Shown: piece by piece, positions 1-10,308 of the stretch | Numbering within the stretch: position 1 is the stretch's first letter | How the letters are laid out: each line of letters opens with the position of its first letter | Source: Fabrea salina | Taxonomy: Eukaryota; Ciliophora; Heterotrichea; Heterotrichida; Fabreidae | Length of the DNA: 23,338 bases | NCBI GenBank assembly: GCA_022984795.1 | Contig: JALIHJ010000093.1 | Location: 1-23,338 of the forward strand | Direction of reading: 5' to 3' | Made by a program: the position numbers and the translations under genes | The notes under the pieces: model-generated | Databases searched by the model: none | Seen by the model: the letters and a program-made list of their open reading frames with translations, nothing else | What the model was told of the DNA's origin: nothing

Positions 1-1002
1 CCCTAACACCCTAACAATCTCTAACACCCTAACACCCTAACACCCTAACACCTCTAACACCCTAACACCCTAACACCCTAACACCCTAACACCCTAACAC
101 CCTAACACCCTAACACCCTAACACCCTAACACCCTAACACCTAACACCCTAACACCCTAACACCCTAACACCCTAACACCCTAACACCCTAACACCCTAA
201 CACCCTAACACCCTAACACCCCAACACCCCAACACCCCAACACCCTAACACCCTAACACCCTAACACCCTAACACCCTAACACCCTAACACCCTAACACC
301 CTAACACCCTAACACCCTAACACCCTAACACCCTCTAACACCCTAACACCCTACCACCCTAACACCCTAACACCCTAACACCCTAACACCCTAACACCCT
401 AACACCCTAACACCCTAACACCCTAACACCCTAACACCCTAACACCCACCCCTAACACCCTAACACCCTAACACCCTAACACCCTAACACCCTAACACCC
501 TAACACCCTAACACCCTAACACCCTAACACCCTAACACCCTAACACCCTAACACCCTAACACCCTAACACCCTAACACCCTAACACCCTAACACCCTAAC
601 ACCCTAACACCCTAACACCCTAACACCCTAACACCCTAACACCCTAACACCCTAACACCCTAACACCCTAACACCCTAACACCCTAACACCCTAACACCC
701 TAACACCCTAACACCCTAACACCACCCTAACACCCCAACACCCTAACACCCTAACACCCCAACACCCTAACACCCTAACACCCTAACACCCTAACACCCT
801 AACACCCTAACACCCTAACACCCTAACACCCTAACACCCTAACACCCTAACACCCTAACACCCTAACACCCTAACACCCTAACACCCTAACACCCTAACA
901 CCCTAACACCCTAACACCCTAACACCCTAACACCCTAACACCCTAACACCCTAACACCCTAACACCCTAACACCCTAACACCCTAACACCCTAACACCCT
1001 AA
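1..1002. repeat. Left telomere, CCCTAACA repeats
   Basis: About 125 tandem copies of the C-strand unit CCCTAACA run from the first base to about 1002, where unique sequence begins. Units are mostly perfect. Exceptions include a cluster of CCCCAACA units near 219-243, similar units near 733-760, and a few one- to three-base slips. An 8-base C3TA2CA unit is the telomere type known from heterotrich ciliates. The orientation, C-rich strand 5' at the left, is that of a true chromosome left end. The array ends inside the coding region of the neighbouring minus-strand gene. Confidence 0.97.
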
Positions 1003-4000
1003 TAGGACTGGTTGAGTTAAGTATTTCAGAGTCAAACATTTGAATACTTCCAGAGTTCATAAAAACAACTCCTCCTGAAGTCGAACTAGATACTTGGTTA
1101 TAAGTAGAGTTGTATGATAAAATATCAGAGGACATAGTTCCCGAAAACACTCCTCCTCTGGGAGAACTTAGTTTACTGAATTGAGTGTTATGAACTCTTA
1201 ATGAGCTTTTGATAAGGTAAGCAGCTCCTCCTTCTTCCAAAGCAACGCTATTCTCGAAAACACAGTTATCAATTGTTACATTTGAAGATTCCATCTTAAT
1301 AGTGCCTCCAAATCCTCCAATTTGGTTCTTGAACTTAGACTTGTGAATGGATAAAGAGGACTCCCCAACTACAATAGGAGTAGTTACTGTGCTTGAATAG
1401 CTGTAGAACTCTGTCTCAGTTTGTTCGTGCTTAAGAAGTTCTGTGTCATAGACAGTAAAATTAGAATTCTGTTCTATCAAAGCTGAACTCCCTGAGAAAC
1501 TCTTTACCTTGAGGTTTCTAGCTGTTAGTTCTATGTTTTCCAGGCGGATTCCAGAATTGAAGTTTGATGCTGAGCAAGCATCAAGTATCATGGAAACACC
1601 TGGAACCCAAGACTTCAAGTGAATCAACTGCTTGTCACAGCTGCCACTGTAGAACTCAGAGTTAGTGATGCTTAGAAGTTCCCCTTGAATGCTGTAATCT
1701 CCATAAAGAGCACAGTAATAACCACTTGAGCCAGAAATAGTTGAATTGGTTATTTCTAGCTTTCCCAAACTGTGGTAATCATTAATTGGAGCTCCTATGC
1801 TGGTGTGAGCATTTGTGATAGTAACTCCACTTAATACACCAGAGCTGAAAGAAACTGTTCCTGCTATGTAAAGTGCTGCTCCTCTCGATGCTTCTGGGCT
1901 CATAAACTTAGTGCTTTTTATCAATAGCTCTACTGAATCAGCTTGTGACCTACTGCTTATATAAACACCTCCTCCTAGCTTAGCTTTTGAGGACTCAAAA
2001 ACAGAGTCCTGGATTGACAGCTTAGTTTTAAGTTTTTCACTTGAATAAGTGGGTAGTAAATGCTCCTCCATTTCCGTTTGGTCTGGCAATAAAAGTCTAG
2101 TTTGCTTGTTTCTAAGCTCACAACTTCTCCAAAGAGCACGCCCCTTATTTCTCCAGTAATTAGTGACTTTCACGTTATCAAGAAATAAGGATTCCACCTT
2201 CTAAACTCAAGTACTGAGTCTTGCGGTTCTGAATGGGGTTTTGGAAAGTAGTCCTTGAAATTGTGAATGCTCCTACTGAAGAGCCCCTTATAGCGTACCC
2301 TACGTTTGAAACTGAGTTCATATTCGAGAACTTAGAGTCTGTTATGGAAACATTTTTGACAGACTGAATGTCAAACACAGGTGATGCTAAATTAGATTCT
2401 GCTGGCAAGGAGAACCGTTGACACTTACTGACTTGAGTTGGAGTTTGGAGTTTGGAATATTGAGACTTGGATTAAGCTAGAGCATTCCTGATTCTGGTTA
2501 TTAGCTTCAATGTTCAGGTTGTTGAGGAGTTGCTTTGTGAGTCTTTGAATGATAAGAGCACGCCTTCGAAAGAAACATTTTTGAGTCTGAGTTCTTGAAT
2601 TGATATTTCTCCTGTATTTCTGAGCTCAATGAGCCCTCACATCACCACAGGTCAGTTATTGACACTCACTGACTTCAGTTGAGTCTGAGTTTGATATCTG
2701 AGACTTGAATTAGGCCATATAAGTATGAGTTTTTGCTATTGAATTCGATTTACTTTGTTGAAATCTAAGCTTTTGAGTCTTTGAATGATAAGAGTATCCC
2801 TCCAAAGGAAACATCAGTGGAGTGTGAGTCCTTGAATTGATATGTCTCCTGGGTGTTTGATGAGGCTGATGAATCCTACGTCAGAACTGGATGGTGTTGC
2901 TTCTAAGCCATTGATACTCACCACTTCAGTTGAGTTTGGGCCTGAATATTGGAGGCCTGCATCAATCCATTCAAGTATGAGTTTTGATTGGTACCATTAA
3001 CACTCAGAGTGTCTAAAGTTAAGCTTTGTGAATCTTTGAATGATAAGAGCACACCTCCAAAGGAAACATCATAAGTTTGAGTCCTTGAATTGATATTCTC
3101 CTGAGGCCCAGATAAGCCCAGAGAATTTTTGGTTCTGATTGTTAACACTGATGTTCAGGGTGTACAGAGTTAAGCTTTGTGAGTTTTGTGAATGATAAGA
3201 GCGCACCTCCAAAGGAAACATCAGTGAGTCTGAGTTCTTCAATTGATATGTCTCCTGCATGTATAAACTCAATGAGTCCTGTATCAGAGTTGGGTGGTGT
3301 TGCTTCTAAACTATTCACACTCAGCGATTTGAGTTGAGTTTGGGCTTGGATATTGAGACTTGGATTAAGCTAGAGCATTCCTGATTCTGGTTATTAGCTT
3401 CAATGTTCAGGTTGTTGAGAGTTAAGCTTTGTGAGTCTTTGAATGATAAGAGCACGCTCGAAAGAAACATTTTTGAGTCTGAGTTCTTGAATTGATATGC
3501 TTCCTGCATTTGTGAAGTCAATCAACCTGTATTGAAGTTAAGCCATTAACACTCACTGACTTGAGTTGAGTCTGAGTTTGGATATTCGAGACTTGGATTA
3601 AGCTAGAGTAGTCCTGATTCTGGTTTTTAACATCAATACTTAGGTTTTCAATAGTTAAGTTTTTGAGTCTTTGAATGATAAGGGTACCTCCGAAGGAAAC
3701 ATTTTGGAGTGTAAGTTGTCCAATAAATATGTCTCCTGCATTTCTGAAGTCAACCAACCCTGTATTGAAGTTAAGTCATTAACGCTCACTGACTTCAGTT
3801 GAGTCTGAGTTTGATATTCGGAGACTCCGAATCAAGTCATAGAAGTATGAGCTGCGGTTATTAGCTTCAATGCTTAGGTTTTCGAGAGTTAAGTTTTTGA
3901 GTCCTTGAATGATAAGAGCACACCTCCAAAGGAAACATCAGTGAGTGCAAGTTTTTCAATTGATATGTCTCCTGCATTTATGAACTCAGCAAATATTGCA

Positions 4001-5400
4001 TCAGAGATAGGCGTTGCTTCTAATCCATTGACACTCACTGACTTCAAGTTGAGTCTGAGTTTGGATATTAGAGACTTGGATCAAGCCATGAAAGTATGAG
4101 TTCTGGTTATTAGCTTAATGTTCAGGTTGTTGAGAGTTAAGTTTTTGAGTCTTTTGAATGATAAGAGCACACCTCCAAAGGAAACATCAGTGAGTGCAAG
4201 TTTCTTCAATTGATATGTTCCCCCCAGTGGTTTAGTGAACTCAACGAGTCCTTCATCAGAGGTTAAGCTTATTGACAATCACTGATTTTGTAGAATATTA
4301 GGTATATTCGAGACCTGAATCAAGTCATAGAAGTATGAGCTGCGGTTATTAGCTTCAATGCTTAGGTTTTCGAGAGTTAAGTTTGAGTCTTTGAATGATA
4401 AGAGCACACCTCCAAAGGAAACATCAGTGAGTGTAAGCTGCTCAATCAATATGTCTCCTGGAGATTTGGATCGGCCATCGAAAGTATGAGTTCTGGTATT
4501 AGCTTCAATGTTCAGGCTGTTGAGAGTTAAGCTTTGTGAGTCCCTGAATGATAATAGTGGCCCTCCGAAGGAAACATCAGTGAGTGTAAGTTCTTCAATT
4601 GATATGTCTCCTGCATGTATAAACTCAATCAACGCTCCATCAGAGGTAGTTAAATCTCCTTCAAATGATCTAATCTCTATCGTAGAACTGATGTGGTATT
4701 CAAAGCTTATGAAACTCCTAAATCTAGATTCTAAAATTTTTGAATTAGAAATCTCAAAATTAGACTCTAAAATTAGGAAACAGCTCCCCCTATTTTTGTC
4801 CCTTTGATTGCTAAACCTGATACATTTACTGAACCGGGCAGGAAGAAAAACGTAGAACTACAGTCAACGTTCTCAAAAGACATCTTTAAATACTGAGTTT
4901 TTATCAGGATAAACCACCATAGATTCTGATCGAAAGTCTTGGAATTTAACATCTTTTAGCCATATTCCTTTCTTCAAAGGTGAAAATTAAACTGTCTCTT
5001 AGAGAGGTACCATCTTCACACTTTATAGTCAAACCCTCTATTACTAACCTTTTGGGTTTATATCCTATTTGGAAAGTCACTCCCGAGCACTAGACTAGTA
5101 GAATTCATACCTTCCTTTATGTGCAAAAGAGAGGCTGAGAAGTTTGGGTTTTTATCAAGGGGTCCTTTGGGATAAAAATAAATCTCCTGAGGAATCGGCT
5201 GACGCATCTTATGTCTCCTTCCGGAAGTTCAATCAAGATTCCTTCCTTGTCAGTGGTGAAATCTTCAAGTTTCGAGGTAGCAGTAAAGTCCTTTTCACCA
5301 GAATAAGTGAACTTTTCAACAGTGTCGCAGTAGTCCAGGTCGTCAATACTTGTATAACAGGCATACGAGGTCCACAGAAAAGCCAGCTTGAAAAAAGCAT
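983..5400 (-). CDS. Secreted beta-helix (PMP-like repeat) protein, 3' end cut by telomere
   Basis: Not assignable to a named gene. The best start is the ATG at 5398-5400. After one T of homopolymer correction it gives a hydrophobic signal-like start (MLFFKLAFLWTSYACYTS). The body is Ser/Thr/Asn-rich beta-solenoid sequence. About 2410-4630 holds ten units built around SFGG.LLSFKDSQSLTL.NL. The last 404 residues (983-2197) carry motifs like those of chlamydial polymorphic membrane proteins (GGAAYL, GGVVFM, FENS, FSKL). Known pectin-lyase/PMP folds and the signal sequence suggest an extracellular or surface protein; this is inference. Several single-base frame changes interrupt the reading. The 3' end runs straight into the left telomere, whose repeats encode the last residues (IRVLGC) and a TAG at 983-985, so the native C-terminus, perhaps a membrane anchor, is missing. 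Confidence 0.75.
2560..4600 (-). repeat. Tandem intragenic repeats in the beta-helix gene
   Basis: The landmark CCTCCAAAGGAAACATCAGT, with variants, recurs ten times, near 2567, 2802, 3053, 3205, 3455, 3686, 3920, 4169, 4407 and 4561. Spacing is mostly 230-250 bp, and about 150 bp in two places. Each unit, read on the minus strand, encodes one SFGG...LTL.NL.IEANN module plus a variable linker ending near SLIQVSN. Some units are near-identical at the nucleotide level: a stretch near 2440-2570 closely matches one near 3345-3460. This suggests recent duplication or gene conversion. Confidence 0.85.
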
Positions 5401-6365
5401 TATAATTAAAGGTTAAACGATGTACTTAAATGTTTATTTGTAGCTAACTATGTGGATTTGGTATAAGGTGTCTTTGGTTTGTGTCAAAAAGCCCAAATCA
5501 ATTTCTTCATCACCCACCAAAAGCAGACTAAAAATAAAAAACCTACTAAGCTAGTGATTTTTAGCACTAGAATCCGTAGATTTTCTCCAGCACTCGCAAA
5601 AGAGATTCGATTAGGCTTGTTGAAGAAATTTGCTTCCTTTGGATAAGCATTGCGCGATACCAAATTTCCTTCGTGCTTGGATTTAAAAGATGCGGTAGAA
5701 TTAGTTGAGCCGAGACTAATCTTATTGTTTCAAAGGATAAAATTGATTCTAAAGTCAAAAAATCGAGTTGTTGAAGAAATTCAAAAGGTCGATTTTTTTT
5801 CGACTTTCGGAAAAGGGAATTTGCTCTAAAATTCATCCCGGAGAATGGTCTTTTGCCTATTAGTGCTTTAAAAGGCCAGTCCAACGCCTAAAGTAGTGTT
5901 TTTAGAAAGAAGGAATCTGGTTGAAATCAAGCAGACACAAAGAAACACTACCTCTTAGTTCAGTGAATCAAACCAATAAAAAGTGCTTTAGATTCAACCA
6001 GGAGCCTCTAAGTAAGAATGATTTAAACTAAGCCTTTTATAAACAAACAGTCACGAAAGCTTACTCTATTTGGGTGACTTCTTACTTTCAAAAAGTTAAA
6101 CAAATTTAATGATAATTCTGGGAATGAATACATAGAATTACCGAGATGGCCCAACAGCTTCTTATGTTTAAACAAGGAACATTAGGTATACTTGGTTTCA
6201 ACTGAGTTTAAAGCGAGACTTTCAGACATAAGCCAAATTAAACCTAACTTTTAGTTAAAGTATAGGATAGCTAAGGACCCTGAAGTAGTGATCCAGTTTC
6301 GTAGTCACTATGCCTGTAACTGGGATCAAAGAGCCCCAACCTTCGAGCAACCATCAATAGCTCCG
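5401..6365. other. Spacer with two copies of a recurring motif and one weak ORF
   Basis: No recognisable gene. A minus-strand open frame at 5567-5884 (about 89 residues from an internal ATG) has no family I recognise and may be chance. Two copies of TTGTTGAAGAAAT lie at 5617-5629 and 5768-5780. Downstream of the second is a short inverted repeat around a T-run (GTCGATTTTTTTTCGAC, about 5788-5804). The rest, about 5900-6365, is AT-rich with frequent stops. The last part could hold the 3' end of the next minus-strand gene. Confidence 0.5.
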
Positions 6366-7323
6366 CTATAGTAGAGGTTCCAAGATGTAGGCTTGCACTG
6401 TAATATTCGTGTAGTAGTAGTAGAAGTCATCTGATACCGCTCCACACTCGTGCATATCTGATATGGAGTCATCGTAAACTTCGGATCCGTAACATTTATG
6501 ATCCTGGTTGGAATTTTAGGTTTCGTAGACCCTTGCGAAATCTCCAGAAGCGAAATAGTTGTAGCCTAAACCTTGTACGTCTTGGAAGTGTCCCTGTCGC
6601 CTGAAAGTCCAGAACACAAACACTCTCCCGTAGTAAAGGGTTCTTCATAACCTTCAAATCTGTACTCGCAAGTTTCTCCCAAAGTGCATCTTATAGGGTG
6701 GGCTTATTTCGGTCTTCTTTGTAGACTCCATTCCAACACACTGTTACTTCCTCAAGGACAGTCTTGCAGAACATTCCATCGCTCGCAGACCCGTCAACAT
6801 CAATGCTAAAGAGTTTGGTGCAAGTTCCTGAGTTACACCCATAACCTGTCACACACTCGTAGTGTTCAATTTATAGCTCCTTCTTGTTTGGCAGCAGTGC
6901 ATTTGCCGTCTCCACAGTAGTGATTAATGTTGCACTGCCTAAAAGAGTTACACTCTCCTCCTTCCTCTACAAAGGCAATATCTTATTTATTTGTGCATTT
7001 TTCCACTGTAGCAATCTTCATTCACAGCAGTAATCTCCAGCATTCAATTGGGTAGAGGTGGGACAACCAGGGCTAGAACTGGAGCTAGCTTGCTCTCTGC
7101 AGCTTCCCTCGCTGCTGTAAGAAGACTCAATCCGGAATTGGTCTAAGTCGCCTCCGCACTCCAAACCATCAGAGCAAGGACTCATTGTTAAGGTTCTGCT
7201 ATCGGAGTCTACTGTTATGCATTTGTCGCTTGTTTCGGCCGCACTGAATAGTGTAGCATCTTGTTTACCCAAGGACCTTGCTAGGTGAACTAAAGCGGCT
7301 GTAAGGATGACTCTCCTCCACAT
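6366..7323 (-). CDS. Cysteine-rich secreted protein
   Basis: The start is the ATG at 7321-7323, giving a signal peptide (MWRRVILTAALVHLARSLG). About 300 residues with dense cysteines follow, in spacings like EGF/dickkopf-type modules: CCENEDCYSGKC, ECNSFRQC, YCGDGKC, GYGCNSGTC, GETCEYRFEGY, and a C-terminal Tyr-rich stretch with HKCYGSEVYDD and DDFYYYY. Such Cys-rich secreted proteins are common in ciliates; the function is unknown to me. The reading needs several single-base corrections. In-frame TAA codons fall after CTNK and after VYET in otherwise sensible sequence. The stop is taken as the TAG at 6366-6368; the next in-frame TAA is at 6255-6257, so the C-terminus is uncertain. Confidence 0.65.
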
Positions 7324-8506
7324 TTATAAATTTGGTACTCATAAAAAGCCTCAAGTGAAGAACATTCAACAAAAAATCTAAGATTAGAGCTTTAATTGAC
7401 TTGTGCAAAGTCATATGTATGAATAAACTTGTTATCTAGAATTTTGGGTTTTGACTATAAATCCTTAAGTTAAAAAAACCAATTTAGAAGTGAGTCACTC
7501 ACACACACTGAGTAAGCATAGTTGCTAGTTTTAGTCAGAATATTAATTTAAGACGATTAATTTATAGCAACTAAAACTCCTATAATTAGTCTAATTATTA
7601 GCAATAGTTATGTAAGCTAGAGCTAAAATAAGGGTTACTTGTTGATCATTAAGCTTCTACCTAGTAAGCTGCCTAAGTAGACTAAACAGTTACTCTAGCA
7701 AAGACAAAGAGTATCAAAGTTCTTCTAGAGAGCTTGTTGTGGTTCCTAGCGCCAGAATTCATACCTCATATTGGAGGGTGTAAACAGCCTTTTACAAACA
7801 GGGTTGTTGAAGAAATTCAAATAGAGGAAGAGTTAGGGATCAGTTGCGGCCATCTATTCGTCTTATTTGTAAAGTACAATTGGCTGATTGCTCTGGTTCA
7901 TCAAAATTAGTCCAACTAGTCAAAAGCACAAAACAAAGACTTTCGGTCAACAAACCAATTCGGAAGCAGTAGAAGTAATCCAAAAACCAAGAAGGGACCC
8001 TATATTATTCTTCAGAGAGCCATTAGTAGCATCTGGAAATTGTTGAAGAAATATGGAGTTATCCAGGTAGGTTGTAAGCATCTGGCGAACAATTGCTAGC
8101 TTCTGTTTTTGTTCAAATAAATAATTCAGACTTAAGTTTTAATTCTATCTCTTTAACCCTAATTTACCGCTTATATGATAAATACACTAATTGTTATTGT
8201 TAGTTACTGAGTCTATGGCCTCCAAGGCACAAAAGAAAAGGTCTTCTGGTTTGCGTTTTTGCTTGCGTGCCTTTTTCAGTAGATTCAGTCTAAGATTTTT
8301 GACTGCGTTTTTATTGCTTCATTTAGTTTCCTGCTTCTGTGAACTTAAAGAATTTAAGGTTTAGCTAGCAATGTGACTCAATACTCGGACGCTTTTCGAG
8401 TTAATCAATAGAAGAAGTAGGTGCTTTTATAAGTATCTACTTTGCTTCTTTGTCCAATTCAAAGTCTTAACTTTTTATTCAACATTCAAATTAGCGGTCG
8501 AAAATA
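7324..8506. other. AT-rich spacer between divergent genes
   Basis: This 1.2-kb stretch lies between the divergent starts of the Cys-rich gene (-) and the four-helix protein gene (+). I see no supported gene. It holds two copies of TTGTTGAAGAAAT at 7804-7816 and 8040-8052. A stretch at about 7870-8030 is open on the plus strand for about 50 codons and reads like protein (VEVIQKPRRDPILFF), but has no start or family match. Promoters for both flanking genes should lie here. Confidence 0.5.
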
Positions 8507-9246
8507 ATGGATAAATCATCGGATCCTAACGCCCAAAATGTAACTCGAACCACCCAAGGAAACGAAGTTCCAGTCTCTGAGACTAAAACTGAGCAAAAGA
8601 AAGCTTACTTGTACCTCCATTTGATAGTTAGTATCATCTTGGTGTTACTAATCATCATAACCATGTTCCTTCCTTGGTTTGATTACTGTCTTCACCATCT
8701 TTACCTGGAGGTGCCAACATTGAAGAGGATTTTTCTACTAATGAAGGTGTAATTGTGACGGATTCGCAAGTTACTCCGACTGGTTACTGCTATTGCGCCG
8801 AATCCTCTGATAAACTTTTTGAGCCTACTGGTCCTGGGATTCTGCGACAATATTCCAAGCATCAATGGAGGAATGACTGGTATGATCATTCTTGCTGTGC
8901 TTGCAATACTTGCGAACTTGATGCTCTGCATCTTATCATGCTGTGCAATTGGAAAAAGGGAATAAATGGTATTCCCTATTGCTTTTTTGGTACTTCCTTT
9001 GGGTTCTACCTTTTAGCAATCATCATTTTAGCTGCGGTCGGCGGAATGAATGGCTTCGACTCAACTGAATCCGTTGAAGGTTTTGGACATTAAAGACTAC
9101 ACTTTGGGAGAGGCTTCATCTTTGCTATCATAATAGTAATATTTGAAGCTGCTTACAGTGTTCGAGTATTTTTGATCAGGAACGCCTTCATGGAAAGGTT
9201 GAATTCTATAATCTCAGTTTACCTTAATTTTTTGAGCTTGTTTTAG
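8507..9246 (+). CDS. Small four-helix (tetraspan-like) membrane protein
   Basis: The start ATG at 8507 opens a polar N-terminus (MDKSSDPNAQNV) followed by TM1 (LIVSIILVLLIIITMFLPWF). A roughly 70-residue loop with YCYC follows. TM2 (MTGMIILAVLAILANLMLCI) ends in SCCAIGK. TM3 combines FPIAFLVLPLGST with LLAIIILAAV. TM4 is FIFAIIIVIFEAAYSVRVF. About 240 residues; the stop is the TAG at 9244-9246. The layout of four helices with a long first extracellular loop resembles the tetraspan/claudin type, but I see no family signature (no W-GLW-C motif). About four single-base frame changes break it. It is likely plasma-membrane or cortical; the function is unknown. Confidence 0.6.
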
Positions 9247-10308
9247 AAGCTGCTCCTTCATGAATTATTTGATTCTTTATTGAAAACTTTAAAACATGTA
9301 CAGACAAACAATGCTGTTCCGTCAAGAGAGGAAGCTTGGAGTTTTGTACTGTTTCTAGTTTTGTTTATGAGTCGATTTATTTGTCTGCTTGAGGTGAGTT
9401 TAGCAGTCTTTACCAGAAAGTCCATTGCGGTTGACTAATAATTTTTACTAACTAGTTTCAAAGATACTTTGTAGGTACTTATTTCTTGGTCATTTGTTTT
9501 TATGTAGTGTTTCCAGGCTTTTGATAGATTTAGTTTTTGTCTTTCTGTATATTTTCGAGCTTATTAGAAGCTTTGTGGCTTTTGGCCAAATTGCTGTGTT
9601 TTTTAATTGCCTTGTTTGCTTTCAGTTAAGTAACCACAGCTTCTAGGCATCAAATTAACTTATTTTATTTATTTGAGCTAGTTCAAGCCGCTTAGGCCTC
9701 TACTGGGTGTGGATTTTGGGGTGTTTTTTGTTGGTCTTTCTGGTCTTTTTCGTATTTCTTCTAGCATCAAATTAGCTTATAATTGCCTTAGTTAGGGTGT
9801 TGAAGAAATTCGAAAAATGGCCTTATAGTGCAAATGGGTTAGAAATGAATTTAAACCACTCCTGTTGGTGTGACTAAGTAATAAAATGTCAATTGTCGAG
9901 CAGTTCCTAGAACACCAAGTAGTACTTACTGATGATAACTCTAGCAATATAAATCAAAGCTAGCAACCTCTAGCTACAGCCTCTAAGCAGCTAGATAGCA
10001 CTTACAGATAAACTCGTTCTATTGAACTCATAACTGACCTCAAGCACCCAGAACTATTGAATTTCCCAGTCACTTCAGCTTCGTAAACCCAGCCTTGTTC
10101 CAGGGACTTATTAGCAAACTAACTGAGTGAACAACCAAAAGTTGCTAGAAGACACCTAACTCCACCCTAAACTTAGTAACTTCTTGTTTATCAAACTTAG
10201 AATTATGCAGAGTTGAGCTCTAAAACCAATTCTGAGTGGTATTTGGCTTCGGTTTAAATAGCAGAAGTAAGTAACTAAGTAAAAGTAAGGTAGAAGGTGA
10301 TAATAAAT
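9247..10308. other. Spacer with telomere-like motif and stop-rich protein-like frame
   Basis: No gene supported under the standard code. At 9791-9801 lies GTTAGGGTGTT, an exact 11-base match to the chromosome's own telomere, directly overlapping the fifth copy of the recurring motif (TGTTGAAGAAAT at 9798-9809). From the ATG at 9886 a plus-strand frame runs to about 10297 with protein-like composition but about ten in-frame TAA/TAG codons and no TGA. It could be non-coding, or coding only if TAR were read as an amino acid. Confidence 0.45.

Noticed and set aside
1-1000. Regular short repeats resembling a CRISPR or satellite array
   Set aside because: The unit is a perfect 8-base telomere repeat with no spacers, and its complement caps the other end.
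2410-4630. Subtelomeric non-coding satellite
   Set aside because: The repeats keep a coding frame for an SFGG...LTL module on the minus strand and join the signal peptide to the PMP-like region.
3905-4807. Plus-strand open frames within the beta-helix gene
   Set aside because: They mirror the minus-strand repeats and recur with the repeat unit.
6400-6430. GTA/TAG microsatellite near 6411-6424
   Set aside because: It encodes a Tyr run (YYYY) in the Cys-rich protein on the minus strand and is too short to be notable.
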